Positions 1 to 5,924 of a stretch of 5,924 bases of DNA are shown here, piece after piece (the stretch's first letter is position 1; the number at the start of each line of letters is the position of its first letter). The position numbers and the translations under genes were made by a program. This DNA is from Pedobacter sp. (lineage in GTDB: Bacteria; Bacteroidota; Bacteroidia; Sphingobacteriales; Sphingobacteriaceae). The notes beneath the pieces were generated by a model that saw nothing but the letters and a program-made list of their open reading frames with translations, was not told the DNA's origin and made no database searches. Location of the stretch: NCBI GenBank assembly GCA_030149995.1, contig JASLGV010000188.1, forward strand, positions 1 through 5,924, in the 5' to 3' direction.

Positions 1-1
1 A

Positions 2-94
2 GAATTTAATTTCGTAATGAACCCACATCATCCTTTAGCTGCTGAAATGACTATTTTGGACGTCGTTCCTTTTAGTTTTGATACGCGTTACTGA
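2..94 (+). CDS. C-terminal tail of a RES-domain (NAD+ phosphorylase toxin-like) protein, 5' end outside window
   Basis: The frame starting at base 2 is open for 30 codons and ends in TGA at 92-94. The peptide contains EFNFVMNPHHP and finishes with PFSFDTRY. This matches, from memory, the end of RES-domain proteins, where an N-[YF]-[LV]-x-NP-x-HP segment is followed about 15 residues later by a P-[FV]-x-[FW]-D-x-R-[LY] terminus. Characterised RES proteins (family PF08808) are toxins that deplete NAD+ by phosphorolysis and are normally encoded just after an Xre/DUF2384-type antitoxin. That partner would lie left of the window and cannot be seen. The stop lies inside the end of the convergent LuxE-like gene, with a 7-bp tail-to-tail overlap. 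Only the tail is visible, so catalytic residues cannot be checked and the assignment rests on a short motif. Confidence 0.68.
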   Translation, partial: EFNFVMNPHHPLAAEMTILDVVPFSFDTRY

Positions 95-1086
95 ACCAAT
101 AAGTTGCAGCCCCTGATATCGGCATTGTCAAACCTGCCCAGTACTTCAAAGCTTCCGTCGGGATTAATCCGGCCCAAATCCTGGGTTGCAATAAAGGAAC
201 AGGAATTTATGTTGGCCAGGTCTATAACATTGATGCCGCCGGTTTTCCCGTTACCAACCAGGCTTAGCGGATCGTTCGTATCGCGGATTCGTATTTGCAT
301 CCAGTTAGGGCAATTAAAAACACCATTACCCAAAGAGTAAGCTTGAGAAAGGAGCTCGGTCATACCGTATTCGCTGTGAACAGCAGGTATGCCAAAGCCT
401 TTTGTGAGTTGCTCATGAAGCTCTTCCCGGACCATCTCTTTGCGGCGGCCTTTCATGCCACCGGTTTCCATTACAATCAGTTCGGGAAAATCAATATCAT
501 ATTGTTCAATAAAATCCAGCAGGGCATAAGTAACACCGATAAGAACCGTTTTTTGGTTTTGGTTCTGAAGGTTGCGTAATGTCTGGTGTAATGTTTCGTG
601 GTTATATAAAAAGTAACCGCTTTGCGGGTGCTTGCTTTTGGCAATCAGATCGTTTACCATGTAGATCAGGGAAGAACCTGCCCTTTGCTGGTAAGACGGG
701 AGCAGGGCCAGAAAACAATATTCTTCTATATTTCCGTAAAACTCATTAAAAGCCTGCAGATAGCTTTGCTCGTACAATTTAACATCTGTTACGTGGTGGC
801 TGCTTTGAACCATGCCCGTGGTGCCTGAACTGCTAAAGGTAATTTCTACCGGTGCCCCATCAGATAGGATGGAGTGGCTCTTAAAAAAGCTTATGGGTAA
901 AAAAGGAATGTCTTCAATACTTTTTACCTGGTTTTTTTGCAGACCGAGGTGGTGGATATAATTTTTATATACCAGGCAGTTTTCTGCCTGTAATCTGAAT
1001 ATTTCAAGTGCCAGCTCATTGAACTGGTCTGTATGCTGTATAGAAAAAATTTTATCTGCGCTTGCCTTCACCCTGCAAAAATACAA
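88..1086 (-). CDS. LuxE/PaaK-like acyl-adenylating enzyme (acyl-protein synthetase family)
   Basis: Predicted cytoplasmic protein of up to 332 aa. It carries the core motifs of adenylate-forming (ANL) enzymes in order: the Ser/Thr/Gly-rich ATP-binding loop SSSGTTG (residues 85-91), a conserved ETGGMKGRRKE stretch (207-217) seen in LuxE-type proteins, the A5-like motif EYGMTE (239-244), the A7-like DLGR (303-306) and an A8-like hinge GRFDNADIRG (317-326). The protein ends right after the hinge, so the C-terminal lid domain with the usual catalytic lysine of full-size acyl-CoA ligases is absent. That fits a short LuxE-like architecture rather than phenylacetate-CoA ligase. LuxE proteins activate fatty acids as acyl-AMP and transfer them to a protein; the substrate here is unknown. 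It is the third gene of a tight minus-strand group, 12 nt after the membrane-protein gene. The given start is a TTG; GTG at 1071-1069 is an alternative, and no in-frame ATG exists before residue 143. The true N-terminus is therefore uncertain by roughly 5-15 residues. Confidence 0.85.
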   Translation of the reverse strand: MYFCRVKASADKIFSIQHTDQFNELALEIFRLQAENCLVYKNYIHHLGLQKNQVKSIEDIPFLPISFFKSHSILSDGAPVEITFSSSGTTGMVQSSHHVTDVKLYEQSYLQAFNEFYGNIEEYCFLALLPSYQQRAGSSLIYMVNDLIAKSKHPQSGYFLYNHETLHQTLRNLQNQNQKTVLIGVTYALLDFIEQYDIDFPELIVMETGGMKGRRKEMVREELHEQLTKGFGIPAVHSEYGMTELLSQAYSLGNGVFNCPNWMQIRIRDTNDPLSLVGNGKTGGINVIDLANINSCSFIATQDLGRINPDGSFEVLGRFDNADIRGCNLLVQ

Positions 1087-1098
1087 AGCATTATGTTA

Positions 1099-1449
1099 TT
1101 ATGAAGTAGTTTTTTTAACCAGCAATGCCTTTCTGAAATGATAACCGCAATAGCCGCTTATACCAGCAGCCAATCCGCTTAATGTTCCGGTAATAATCAA
1201 TAAAACCCACCAGATTTTTACCTTGGTCATCACGGCAACCCTGCCCGCCAGTACATTATCATTGGGTAGGCTTTTAAAGAGGGCGTAACCGATCCACAGG
1301 CAAAAAATTGCCAGAAAAGATTGCCAGAAAGAAATTTTTGCGGTTTTACCTATAATGCCACAGGCAGCAAAGGAGATTACAATAATAACCCACCAGGGTA
1401 AAAAAAGCTGAAGTGCAAAACAAACAATTAATATAGCTATAAAGACCAT
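1099..1449 (-). CDS. Small hydrophobic integral membrane protein, function unknown
   Basis: A 116-residue protein that I do not recognise as a named family. Most of it is hydrophobic. Likely membrane segments are residues 2-17, 19-36 (the first two separated by a Pro at 18, so possibly one long hairpin), 41-60 and 77-100. The only substantial polar loop is 61-76 (around LPNDN). The C-terminal tail is basic (Arg96, Lys97, Lys102, Lys103), which by the positive-inside rule places it in the cytoplasm. With four spans the N-terminus would be cytoplasmic too. The ATG lies 4 nt after the stop of the acylase gene within an A-rich stretch and without a Shine-Dalgarno sequence, so translational coupling and co-transcription with the acylase are likely. 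The LuxE-like gene follows after 12 nt. Its position between two acyl-processing enzymes suggests an accessory membrane role, but nothing in the sequence shows one. Confidence 0.78.
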   Translation of the reverse strand: MVFIAILIVCFALQLFLPWWVIIVISFAACGIIGKTAKISFWQSFLAIFCLWIGYALFKSLPNDNVLAGRVAVMTKVKIWWVLLIITGTLSGLAAGISGYCGYHFRKALLVKKTTS

Positions 1450-1453
1450 TTTT

Positions 1454-3886
1454 TTATTTTTTAGAAATTTTTAAGCGAGAGATTATTTTAACGGCACCAT
1501 CAGCTGGTGTTTGCATGTAATAGAGGTCGTCCAGTTTACCATTTGCCCAGGTGTCGATCATGTTATCATAAAATTTGCTTCCGGGGTTTCCAGATTGCCC
1601 GCCAGGGTACACACCATGTCCCTTAGGAGTTTTTCCCAGTTCAATAACCATGCGCCACGAAGGTCCATTGGTTTCAGAAAGGGCATTAATGGTACTTTTT
1701 GCCCCCCCAATTAAAAGCACTTTAGAGCCCAGACCATCAATTTTAGCCAGATGTGGTACATGGGTTTGCTTTACATTGGCCCAGGCCCATTCTTTATTAA
1801 TCGGGCCAAATCTTTTTTCGAGGCTATCGCAACTGTATTTAAAAGCCTCATTAACGAGGTCGGTAAGGGTTTCCTTTTGAGGAGTTTTAACATTGTCGTA
1901 CCACGGCGCATTTGGCTCCTTCAAAATCATTTCAACGGTACGGTCTCTGGAAGGGTAACGCATGGGAACACCTTTAACCTCAAACTCATCATTCCATATA
2001 TCGTAGAAAAGGCGTTTGGTCCATATTTCAAAAACGCTGGCTGCAATTTCGTTGGCATCATACCGTTTGCTCCACAGCTGTACATAGTTAAGGGCTTCTT
2101 TTTGAGTCGCATTTAGTTGCGTTGCATTTACCAGTGGCAGGATTGCCGGCAGCAGATTTTGCGCCATAATGCTATAATTATCTGTTTGCATCAGACGTAT
2201 ACTATCTAAGGTAGCTTTGCGCATAACCGTTAACCGGTCGTTAATTCTTTTGCCCCGTTCGTAAGGAGAAAATTCCCAGTTGATGTAGTAGGGATAAGTA
2301 GGATCGGTTGATGATTGATTAGCCGAACTAACAAAGCCACGGGCCGGATTTTTTACCGTTGGATTCTGATCGGCAGGGATCCATCCATGCCAGTCGTATG
2401 CCGGATCTGTTCCATCTAAGATAAATTTACCCTGGTCTTTCCATTTTAGAGGAAACTTACCGTTTGGTGTAATGGCAATGTCGTTATCGATGCTGGCAAA
2501 TGCAAAATTCTGTGCAGGTGCTGTATAAAAGGTTAAAGCTTTGCGGTAATCCTGGTAGTTTTTTCCCCTGTTCAGGTAATAAAAAGTAAGAAGTTCGTTT
2601 GACTCTTCGTGCGCAATCCATCTGAGTGCATGACCAACCGGAACATTATTGGCCTTGCTGTAGTTGGATTTCTGAAAATATACAACCGGGCCCTGGTGCG
2701 TGTAATAAACCGTATCTGTTTCTTGTTTATGGCCGCGAATATTAATGGTTTCCAGTCTTTTGGTTGTTTTGTTCCATTGATTGTTGTACCAGTATTCCTG
2801 GTGGGTACTGTCTTTAAATTTAATTTGATAAAAATCAAGTACATCTGCCGCAACATTGGTTACACCCCAGGCTGTTTTTTGGTTAAAGCCTATAATAATG
2901 CCGGGCGCACCAGGTAAAGAAACGCCATAGGTGTTAATGCCGGGGGCATGTAACTGTATCTGGTACCAGATAGAAGGGAGGGTGAGATCCAGATGTGGGT
3001 CGTTGGCTAAAATAGGGTATCCTGATGCCGTTTTTGAACCAGAAAGTGCCCAGTTATTACTGCCAATGCCTTCTACCTTCTCTTTTGTTTTAACATCGGT
3101 TGTCTGCGCCTTGGTAAAAGACTCAGGTGTTTTTGGGATGCTTAAGGGTGTAAAGTTCCACTTGGTGCCAACGGGAATAATCGGGTCTTCGCGAAAAGGG
3201 TAATCGGGGAAAAGGTTTTTTGTAACCTCCGGACCAAACTTATTCAGGATATTGGTCATGTAGAACTCGTCAGACCCCATGGCCAACACTGCCGACATTT
3301 GTTTTAAAAGTAAGGCACATTTAATAGGTGTCCAGTCTTCGGGCTTAAAATCCAGTATTTTATATTCTAAAGGGTAATTTGCCGGTGTAAGGGTTTTAAT
3401 ATAGGCATTGATCCCCGCCGTATAAGCCTCGATCATTTCTTTTGATTTAGGATCGGCCATCATACCTTTTAAAGAGTTTTCGGCACCATAAAGCATACCC
3501 ATACGGCGCTGGTAACGATCAACCTCTATGGCCTTATCGCCCACCACCTCGCTGATTCTTCCGGCAGCAAAACGGGTTTGGAAATCCATTTGCCAAAGAC
3601 GGTGCATGGCTGTTACATAACCCTGTGCCAGGTAAAGATCATGGTCATTTTTAGCAAAAATATGCGGTATCATGCGGTCGTCGAAAACAATTTCGATCTC
3701 CTCTTTTGCCCCCTTTATTTTGGCCTTATGATTAAATATAAAATGGTTGTTCTCGGCATTTTGCCAGAAACCCTTAAAAGGATCCAGGAATTTTAACAGT
3801 GGAGGTGTACTTCCAAATTTGGTGTTCAGCAGGAAGGCAACAAGTATGGGTATCAGTATGCAAGATACAGCTTTAATTTTATTCAT
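1454..3886 (-). CDS. Penicillin/acyl-homoserine-lactone acylase family protein (Ntn hydrolase, peptidase S45 type)
   Basis: An 810-aa precursor of normal length for the S45 family, which hydrolyses the amide bond of N-acyl compounds such as beta-lactams, acyl-homoserine lactones or other acyl amides. Residues 5-20 form a hydrophobic signal or anchor segment, so the enzyme acts outside the cytoplasm. The alpha-chain region shows the family signature around 65-115 (DDRMIPHIFA, then RLWQMD and GRISEVVG). Autoprocessing should occur at Gly275-Ser276, making Ser276 (in GSNNW) the N-terminal nucleophile of the beta chain (AGT codon at 3061-3059). In beta-chain numbering, His298 is beta23, Val345 is beta70, and Asp348 and Asp351 are beta73 and beta76, the positions that bind calcium in E. 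coli penicillin G acylase. Asn523 in SANQ fits the oxyanion-hole Asn. The C-terminal motifs NGPSWRMV (740-747) and GQSGNPGS (763-770) are also present. His at beta23 resembles cephalosporin and AHL acylases rather than penicillin G acylase. It is the first gene of the minus-strand group. The substrate is undetermined. Confidence 0.95.
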   Translation of the reverse strand: MNKIKAVSCILIPILVAFLLNTKFGSTPPLLKFLDPFKGFWQNAENNHFIFNHKAKIKGAKEEIEIVFDDRMIPHIFAKNDHDLYLAQGYVTAMHRLWQMDFQTRFAAGRISEVVGDKAIEVDRYQRRMGMLYGAENSLKGMMADPKSKEMIEAYTAGINAYIKTLTPANYPLEYKILDFKPEDWTPIKCALLLKQMSAVLAMGSDEFYMTNILNKFGPEVTKNLFPDYPFREDPIIPVGTKWNFTPLSIPKTPESFTKAQTTDVKTKEKVEGIGSNNWALSGSKTASGYPILANDPHLDLTLPSIWYQIQLHAPGINTYGVSLPGAPGIIIGFNQKTAWGVTNVAADVLDFYQIKFKDSTHQEYWYNNQWNKTTKRLETINIRGHKQETDTVYYTHQGPVVYFQKSNYSKANNVPVGHALRWIAHEESNELLTFYYLNRGKNYQDYRKALTFYTAPAQNFAFASIDNDIAITPNGKFPLKWKDQGKFILDGTDPAYDWHGWIPADQNPTVKNPARGFVSSANQSSTDPTYPYYINWEFSPYERGKRINDRLTVMRKATLDSIRLMQTDNYSIMAQNLLPAILPLVNATQLNATQKEALNYVQLWSKRYDANEIAASVFEIWTKRLFYDIWNDEFEVKGVPMRYPSRDRTVEMILKEPNAPWYDNVKTPQKETLTDLVNEAFKYSCDSLEKRFGPINKEWAWANVKQTHVPHLAKIDGLGSKVLLIGGAKSTINALSETNGPSWRMVIELGKTPKGHGVYPGGQSGNPGSKFYDNMIDTWANGKLDDLYYMQTPADGAVKIISRLKISKK

Positions 3887-3907
3887 ATTGAGTAGCTAAA
3901 GATCAAA

Positions 3908-3927
3908 CATCAATATAAGTGTTGATG
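3908..3927. repeat. Short inverted repeat in acylase 5' leader
   Basis: CATCAA (3908-3913) and TTGATG (3922-3927) are perfect 6-bp arms around an 8-nt spacer. The repeat lies between the proposed acylase -7 element and the acylase ATG, so it would be transcribed into the acylase leader or overlap the start of transcription. It could be a small RNA hairpin or an operator half-site pair. A 6-bp arm in AT-rich DNA can occur by chance, so the call is weak. Confidence 0.3.
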
Positions 3928-3939
3928 ATATTTAATCTG

Positions 3940-3967
3940 CAAATTACGAAAAAAAATAGCATTCAAA
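3940..3967 (-). promoter_or_regulatory. Bacteroidetes-type promoter for the acylase operon
   Basis: Read on the minus strand, TTTG (3967-3964) is followed after 17 nt by TAATTTG (3946-3940). This resembles the -33 TTTG / -7 TAnnTTTG promoter of Bacteroidetes, with one base fewer before the final TTTG than the consensus. The spacer holds an 8-base T tract. Transcription would begin near 3933, giving a leader of roughly 45-50 nt before the acylase ATG. No other good candidate was seen in the 187-bp intergenic region on this strand. Confidence 0.5.
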
Positions 3968-3979
3968 ATATAAATCGGA

Positions 3980-4007
3980 TTTGAACTTATTATGCAAACA
4001 TAATTTG
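3980..4007 (+). promoter_or_regulatory. Bacteroidetes-type promoter for the TonB-dependent receptor
   Basis: TTTG (3980-3983) is followed after exactly 17 nt by TAATTTG (4001-4007), the same elements and spacing as the opposing acylase promoter. The -33 boxes of the two promoters lie back to back, 12 bp apart (3968-3979). Transcription would start near 4013, giving an AT-rich leader of about 60 nt. The leader shows no Shine-Dalgarno sequence before the ATG at 4074, which is normal in this phylum. Confidence 0.5.
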
Positions 4008-4073
4008 TTAAAATGAAAAAAAGCGTTTAAGTTTATACTAACTATATAACCACTAACCAAACTATAATTACTT

Positions 4074-5924
4074 ATGAGCAAGATTTTTGCACGCATGTTT
4101 TATGTGCTTTTGTTTGTGTGTACAACAGGATTTGCGGTACATGCACAAACCATTACAGTAAGCGGGACCGTTAAAGATAAGGAACGTAAAGAGGCGCTTG
4201 CAGGTGTTAGCATTACCATAAAGGGAAATGCAGGCGGAACGGCCACCAATGAAAATGGCTATTTTACCTTCACCACCAATGCCAAAATACCTTTTACACT
4301 GGTGGCATCTTATATTGGTTACACCACGGTTGAACAACCGGTTACCGGCAGTGCAACAGGTTTGATAATTGAGATGGATGCAGCGCCCTTACTGGGCGGA
4401 GATGTAGTTGTTTCGGCATCCAGAACACCCGAGCGGATACTCGAATCGCCGGTTTCAATTGAACGGATGAGTGCCGCTTCTATCAAGGAAATTTCTACAC
4501 CTTCTTTTTACGATGCCCTGAACAATATGAAAGGCGTAGAAAGCAGTATGCAAAGTCTTACGTTTAAATCCATTAATACCCGTGGTTTCAATTCGAACGG
4601 TAATTCGCGTTTTAACCAGTATATAGACGGTATGGATAACCAGGCACCCGGACTAAACTTTTCTGTAGGTAACATTGTGGGAATTACAGAGTTGGATATT
4701 GATAATGTAGAGCTTTTACCGGGCGCTTCTTCTGCCCTGTATGGTGCCGGTGGTATGAATGGTACTTTACTCATGACATCTAAAGATCCTTTCAAATACC
4801 AGGGTGCAAGTTTTCAGTATAAAACAGGCGTAAACCATGTGAACGATAACAATACCGGTACGCAGCCTTTTAATCAGCTGGATGTGCGCCTGGCTAAATC
4901 TTGGAACAATAAATTCGGGGTTAAGTTTGCTTTTTCATTTTTGCAGGCCAAAGACTGGTACGCAGATAATTATTCCAATTACGATCGCGTGGCCAACCGT
5001 GTTAAACCGGGCGACAGGCAGAGCGACCCGGGATATGACGGAGTAAATGTGTATGGAGATGAAGTAAATGCCAATTTACAGGCCGTGGCAAGAAGCGTAC
5101 AGGCTACACAACCAGCCGCAGCAGCTGGTTTTAATGCCCTTATTAATGGTGGGTTAAACTACAGCCAGATTGCCAACCTGGTAAACACCAATCCGGCATA
5201 TGCCGCTTTAAAGCCGGCCTTACCTTTGCTGGGCGTAGTATATGGGTTAAATAAAGGACTGATTTCAAATCAATCGGTATCCCGTACAGGTTACAACGAG
5301 GCAGACCTGGTTGATTACAATACCAAATCGTTAAAAACATCTACCGCTTTATATTACAATCTTACCAATACCATTCAGCTGTCTGCACAAGCCAACTGGG
5401 GTACGGGAACTTCTGTATACACGGGATCCGATCGTTATTCCCTGCGTAATTTTAATGTTGGCCAGTATAAACTTGAATTGAAAGGGAATGATTTCTTTTT
5501 AAAAGCCTACACCACACAAGAGCGCTCGGGCGATTCGTATATTTCTTCTATTCTGGGTAGTTACATCAATGAGAAAACAAGCGGATCTAAAACCACCTGG
5601 TTTCCAACTTATACCTTAACGTACTCAGCGGCAAGAGCACAAGGTGCCACAGAAGAAGCAGCACAGGCAGCGGCAAGAGCTGCGGCCGATGCCAACCGTG
5701 CCCTGCCAGGATCGGTTGCTTACGAAACCAGTAAGGAAGCCATTAAAAATACAAACATCAGTGCAACCGATTTTAGTAAGGGAATTTATGGTGCCCGTTT
5801 TGATGATAAAACCAATTTGTATCATTACGAAGGGATGTACAATTTTAGCAATGCATTTAACAAGGTAGTGGAATTACAGGTAGGCGCTTCTTCGAGGGTT
5901 TACCAGTTAAGATCTGCCGGAACC
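4074..5924 (+). CDS. TonB-dependent outer-membrane receptor, 3' end outside window
   Basis: An open frame of 617 codons from ATG 4074 to the window end, with no stop. Residues 1-24 are a signal peptide with a predicted cut after AVHA, leaving Gln25 as first mature residue. Residues 26-102 fit the carboxypeptidase-regulatory-like beta-sandwich common on Bacteroidetes receptors (GTVKD, then ALAGVSITIKG, NENGYFTF and YIGY). A TonB-box/plug start follows at DVVVSASRTPER (110-121). The plug extends to about 236 and includes NTRGF (168-172), YIDGMDN (183-189) and the conserved PGASSALYGAGGMNGTLL (216-233). The beta-barrel begins after this; receptors of this type usually run to 900 aa or more, so roughly a third is missing. 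An Ala-rich segment lies at 519-543. The plug does not look like SusC, and no SusD partner is visible because the right flank is cut. The ligand cannot be deduced. The gene is divergent from the acylase operon and may share regulation through the 187-bp gap. Confidence 0.93.
   Translation, partial: MSKIFARMFYVLLFVCTTGFAVHAQTITVSGTVKDKERKEALAGVSITIKGNAGGTATNENGYFTFTTNAKIPFTLVASYIGYTTVEQPVTGSATGLIIEMDAAPLLGGDVVVSASRTPERILESPVSIERMSAASIKEISTPSFYDALNNMKGVESSMQSLTFKSINTRGFNSNGNSRFNQYIDGMDNQAPGLNFSVGNIVGITELDIDNVELLPGASSALYGAGGMNGTLLMTSKDPFKYQGASFQYKTGVNHVNDNNTGTQPFNQLDVRLAKSWNNKFGVKFAFSFLQAKDWYADNYSNYDRVANRVKPGDRQSDPGYDGVNVYGDEVNANLQAVARSVQATQPAAAAGFNALINGGLNYSQIANLVNTNPAYAALKPALPLLGVVYGLNKGLISNQSVSRTGYNEADLVDYNTKSLKTSTALYYNLTNTIQLSAQANWGTGTSVYTGSDRYSLRNFNVGQYKLELKGNDFFLKAYTTQERSGDSYISSILGSYINEKTSGSKTTWFPTYTLTYSAARAQGATEEAAQAAARAAADANRALPGSVAYETSKEAIKNTNISATDFSKGIYGARFDDKTNLYHYEGMYNFSNAFNKVVELQVGASSRVYQLRSAGT

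Noticed and set aside
88..1086. Full-size phenylacetate-CoA ligase (PaaK)
   Set aside because: The protein ends just after the hinge motif and lacks the C-terminal domain with the catalytic lysine. Its motifs and length fit the LuxE-like branch better.
1702..1708. Run of seven C (seven G on the coding strand) as a phase-variation or frameshift site
   Set aside because: The acylase frame continues correctly across it, encoding IGGAKS. One 7-base run inside a conserved region is no evidence of slippage.
1751..2116. Plus-strand open frame of 121 codons opposite the acylase C-terminal region
   Set aside because: The opposite strand is continuous, conserved acylase coding sequence, and no start signal or family resemblance supports this frame.
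2931..3203. Plus-strand open frame of 90 codons inside the acylase gene
   Set aside because: It lies antisense to the most conserved part of the acylase, including the Ser276 region, and its translation resembles no protein family. It is a shadow of the real gene.
3860..3862. Possible lipoprotein cysteine (Cys9) in the acylase N-terminus
   Set aside because: The cysteine precedes most of the hydrophobic segment and is too close to the start for a lipobox, so a signal or anchor segment fits better.
4068..4337. Minus-strand open frame of 89 codons over the receptor start
   Set aside because: It is antisense to the signal peptide and the carboxypeptidase-like domain. Its Cys-rich composition is an artefact of reading those codons backwards.
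4074..5924. SusC-type receptor of a polysaccharide utilisation locus
   Set aside because: The plug lacks the typical SusC wording around the GVQV and LQGKVAG segments, and no glycan-degrading enzyme is nearby. A SusD cannot be excluded because the right flank is missing.

Overview
The window looks like a piece of chromosome from a Bacteroidetes bacterium, most likely of the Sphingobacteriaceae (Pedobacter-like). This rests on three things: a TonB-dependent receptor with the carboxypeptidase-regulatory-like N-terminal domain typical of the phylum, A-rich gene starts without Shine-Dalgarno sequences, and two promoters of the Bacteroidetes type (TTTG-N17-TAATTTG). The genus is an inference. No RNA gene, mobile element, CRISPR array or long repeat was seen.

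Layout, left to right. (1) Positions 2-94, plus strand: the last 30 codons of a gene cut by the window edge. Its C-terminus resembles that of RES-domain NAD+-degrading toxins. (2) Positions 88-3886, minus strand: a compact three-gene group, read from right to left. It holds a secreted or membrane-anchored penicillin/acyl-homoserine-lactone acylase-family Ntn hydrolase (810 aa), a small multi-span membrane protein (116 aa, 4 nt downstream) and a LuxE/PaaK-like acyl-adenylating enzyme (about 320-332 aa, 12 nt downstream). The last gene meets the RES-like gene tail to tail with a 7-bp overlap. (3) Positions 3887-4073: a divergent intergenic region with two back-to-back promoters of identical architecture and a short inverted repeat. 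(4) Positions 4074-5924, plus strand: the first 617 codons of a TonB-dependent outer-membrane receptor. It runs off the right edge, so it has no stop codon here.

How the genes may work together (inference). The acylase would cleave an amide-linked acyl group outside the cytoplasm. The LuxE-like protein would activate a carboxylate with ATP in the cytoplasm. The divergently transcribed receptor could import a ligand across the outer membrane. Together they could form an uptake, deacylation and activation route for an N-acylated compound, but the substrate cannot be read from the sequence and the grouping may be no more than proximity. The least ordinary points are the tight operon joining the two acyl enzymes, the paired divergent promoters, the uncertain non-ATG start of the LuxE-like gene and the RES-like remnant at the left edge.
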